This document shows positions 4,069 through 6,016 of a DNA stretch of 6,016 nt, piece by piece. The number at the start of each line of letters is the position of its first letter. The stretch's first letter is position 1. Source of the DNA: Abditibacteriales bacterium (GTDB lineage Bacteria > Armatimonadota > Abditibacteriia > Abditibacteriales > JANWYM01). The notes beneath the pieces were generated by a model, which was given only the letters and a program-made list of their open reading frames with translations, made no database searches and had not been told where the DNA came from. The stretch is from assembly GCA_025055355.1 (NCBI GenBank), contig JANWYM010000271.1, positions 1 to 6,016 on the forward strand, given 5' to 3'. The position numbers and the translations under genes were made by a program.

Positions 4069-6016
4069 ATGTTTCTAATGCCGCTGCTGCTACCGTTTAA
4101 TCTGCCGATGTGGGTTCAAGCCCTCGCTGATACCTGCCTGTTGACTCTTCTGAGCGCGCCCGTCCTGTGGTGGGTTCTCATTCGTCCCTTCCGCAATGCC
4201 GCTCTCATGGGTCAAGCCCAGGCAGCAGCCATCCTGAACCACGCGGCAGATGGGATTATCGCTATCAACGAGCAGGGCATCATCGAGTCTTTCAACCCCG
4301 CCGCTGAACGTATCTTCGGCTACAAGGCTGAGGAGGTCATCGGTCAGAAAGTCAACGTATTGATGCCTTCGCCCTACCGCGAGGAACACGACGGATACAT
4401 CCAGAGATACCTCCGCACCGGCGAAAGGAGGGTCATCGGCGCTATCCGAGAAGTAGTGGGGCGGCGTAAAGACGGCTCTGATTTTCCGTTGGAAATCCGC
4501 GTGGGCGAGGTGCAACTGGGCGCCCGCCGCATCTTCACCAGCGTCGTGCGAGACATCACCGAGCGCAAAGCCGCCGAGCAACAACTCCGCCTCCACACAG
4601 CCGCCCTGGAGTCGGCGGCTAACGGGATCATCATTACCGACCGCCAAGGAAATATCGAATGGGTGAACCCGGCTTTTACGAAAATGACGGGTTATCGCCC
4701 TGAAGAGGTCCTCGGCAAGAATCCACGCATACTCGGCTCTGGGCAGCACAATCAAGCATTCTATCAGCACTTGTGGGAGACCATTCTCGCCGGGGAGGTC
4801 TGGCAGGGTGAGATCATTAACCGGCGCAAAAATGGGGACCTTTACACGGAGGACATGACGATTGCGCCCGTGCGCGATGAAAGGGGAACAATTACCCATT
4901 TCATCGCCATCAAGCAAGATATTACGTATCGCAAACAAGCCGAAGAAGAACTGCGCCAAGCCCGCGCAGCGGCTGAAGACGCCAACCGTGAACTCATCGC
5001 CCTCAACGAGCACCTCGAGAAGACCCTGACGTGGGCAAAGGAAATGGCGATGCAAGCGAAGTTAGCCAGCGCCGCCAAAAGCGAGTTTCTCGCCAACATG
5101 AGCCACGAGATTCGCACCCCGATGAACGGTGTGATAGGGATGACGAGCCTGCTGCTCGACACCGACCTGACGCCCGAGCAGCGCGAGTACGCCGAAACCA
5201 TCCAGGCGTCAGCCGAGGCGCTGCTGACCATCATCAACGACATTCTCGACTTCTCAAAGATTGAAGCGGGCAAGGTGACGCTGGAGCAGATTGATTTCGA
5301 CCTGCGCGACTGCGTCAGTGACACGATCAAGACGCTCGTCGTGCGCGCCCACGAGAAGGGGCTGGAACTGGCGTATCACTTCGCGCCCGACGTTCCCGCC
5401 GTTTTAATCGGAGACCCCGGACGCTTGCGGCAAATCCTTCTCAACCTTGTCGGGAATGCCATTAAGTTTACGGAGCAAGGCGAGGTCGTGGTGTGGGTGG
5501 AAGTGCTGCCGGAGGAGGGGAGCAACGGATTCCCCGGCTTGACCGCGTTGGGTCCATCGCATCACCCGCTTCATCCGTTACAAGGATCCACTGACAGCGT
5601 TTACCTGCACTTCCGCGTCTGCGACACGGGGATTGGGATTCCCGCCGACAAGCAGCAGGACATATTTAAAGCCTTCACGCAGGCGGATGGCTCCACGACG
5701 CGCAAGTTCGGCGGCACCGGGCTGGGGCTGGCGATATGCAAGAACCTCGTCGAGATGATGGGCGGACGCATCTGGGTCGACAGTGTGGTGGGCCGCGGCA
5801 GCACCTTCCACTTCACAGCCCGCTTCGGCGTGCGGGAGAACGCCGTGGGCTGTCAACCTGCCAGCCCGCTAACGTTAGACCTGCGCGACCTGCCGGTGCT
5901 GGTGGTGGATGACAACCGCACAACGCGCTGGATTCTTCATGAGTGGCTGACACATGCGGGCATGAAGCCAACAGCGGTGGAGAGTGGTCACGCCGCGCTG
6001 GAGGTCATGCGACAGG
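4069..6016 (+). CDS. Membrane-anchored hybrid sensor histidine kinase, PAS-PAS-HisKA-HATPase-REC (3' end cut)
   Basis: The frame is open to the window end, giving 649 complete codons from ATG 4069, the first usable start. A hydrophobic segment lies at about 1-12 and a transmembrane helix at about 18-38. PAS 1 spans about 51-166, with FixL-like residues His107, Arg113 and Arg127 and ending [12 protein letters not shown] 2 spans about 175-288, ending IKQDIT. A coiled coil (about 288-335) precedes HisKA with SHEIRTP and phosphoacceptor His346. The ATPase domain has N-box residues Asn459 and Asn463, G1 DTGIGI (519-524), F-box IFKAF, and G2 GGTGLGLA (548-555). A receiver domain begins at LPVLVVDDN (608-616, acidic pair Asp614/Asp615); its phosphoacceptor Asp lies beyond the window, and further REC or HPt domains may follow. 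It autophosphorylates and relays phosphate in response to a signal sensed by the PAS domains; output is unknown. An insert of about 25 residues sits in the ATPase domain (about 482-508). The true N-terminus probably lies upstream, behind an in-frame TGA. Confidence 0.9.
   Translation, partial: MFLMPLLLPFNLPMWVQALADTCLLTLLSAPVLWWVLIRPFRNAALMGQAQAAAILNHAADGIIAINEQGIIESFNPAAERIFGYKAEEVIGQKVNVLMPSPYREEHDGYIQRYLRTGERRVIGAIREVVGRRKDGSDFPLEIRVGEVQLGARRIFTSVVRDITERKAAEQQLRLHTAALESAANGIIITDRQGNIEWVNPAFTKMTGYRPEEVLGKNPRILGSGQHNQAFYQHLWETILAGEVWQGEIINRRKNGDLYTEDMTIAPVRDERGTITHFIAIKQDITYRKQAEEELRQARAAAEDANRELIALNEHLEKTLTWAKEMAMQAKLASAAKSEFLANMSHEIRTPMNGVIGMTSLLLDTDLTPEQREYAETIQASAEALLTIINDILDFSKIEAGKVTLEQIDFDLRDCVSDTIKTLVVRAHEKGLELAYHFAPDVPAVLIGDPGRLRQILLNLVGNAIKFTEQGEVVVWVEVLPEEGSNGFPGLTALGPSHHPLHPLQGSTDSVYLHFRVCDTGIGIPADKQQDIFKAFTQADGSTTRKFGGTGLGLAICKNLVEMMGGRIWVDSVVGRGSTFHFTARFGVRENAVGCQPASPLTLDLRDLPVLVVDDNRTTRWILHEWLTHAGMKPTAVESGHAALEVMRQ

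Noticed and set aside
4591..4932. Flavin-binding (NifL/Aer-like) second PAS domain
   Set aside because: The domain is clearly PAS, but this sequence type is common in kinases without known cofactors, and I see no residues diagnostic of flavin binding.
4090..5055. - strand open frame of 321 codons opposite the kinase
   Set aside because: The + strand frame there has two complete PAS domains; the antisense frame has no recognisable motif.

Overview
This 6 kb stretch of bacterial DNA is GC-rich (about 60% by eye). It holds four complete genes and the 5' two-thirds or so of a fifth. Coding density is high, genes use standard stops (TGA, TAA, TAG), and nothing suggests phage or insertion sequences. 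The steA-steB pair is best known from Actinobacteria, but the same pair followed by a family 2 glycosyltransferase also occurs, as I recall, in Firmicutes. The GC-rich repeat at the left edge and the short tandem repeat near 3.8 kb remind me of thermophilic Armatimonadota/Fervidibacteria-type or similar metagenomic genomes. The phylum assignment is a low-confidence impression.

Left half (59-2839, + strand): a probable operon. steA encodes a membrane-anchored protein with a thiamine-pyrophosphokinase-like domain. It is followed after one base by steB, a MctB/SteB-type single-pass membrane protein with a coiled coil, and after 68 bases by a soluble GT-A glycosyltransferase. In Corynebacterium SteA and SteB act together at the septum in cell separation, so an envelope or division role is the best inference for the cluster.

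Middle (2924-3799, - strand): a ten-helix EamA/DMT-type transporter, converging on the glycosyltransferase gene and diverging from the kinase gene. The 84 bases between the convergent genes (2840-2923) show no convincing hairpin terminator.

The divergent intergenic region (3800-3978) has a triple 8-bp tandem repeat inside an 8-bp inverted repeat, a separate 10-bp perfect inverted repeat, and a strong ribosome binding site.

Right part (4069-6016, + strand, cut by the window end): a membrane-anchored hybrid sensor histidine kinase with the order TM-PAS-PAS-HisKA-HATPase-receiver. Its first PAS domain carries the residues that in FixL bind haem and sense oxygen. The strong RBS and a GTG start lie in the same frame 90 bases upstream of the usable ATG. 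The reading frame between them, which encodes most of a transmembrane helix, is interrupted by a single TGA. The FixL-like PAS and this interrupted 5' end are the two observations most worth checking.
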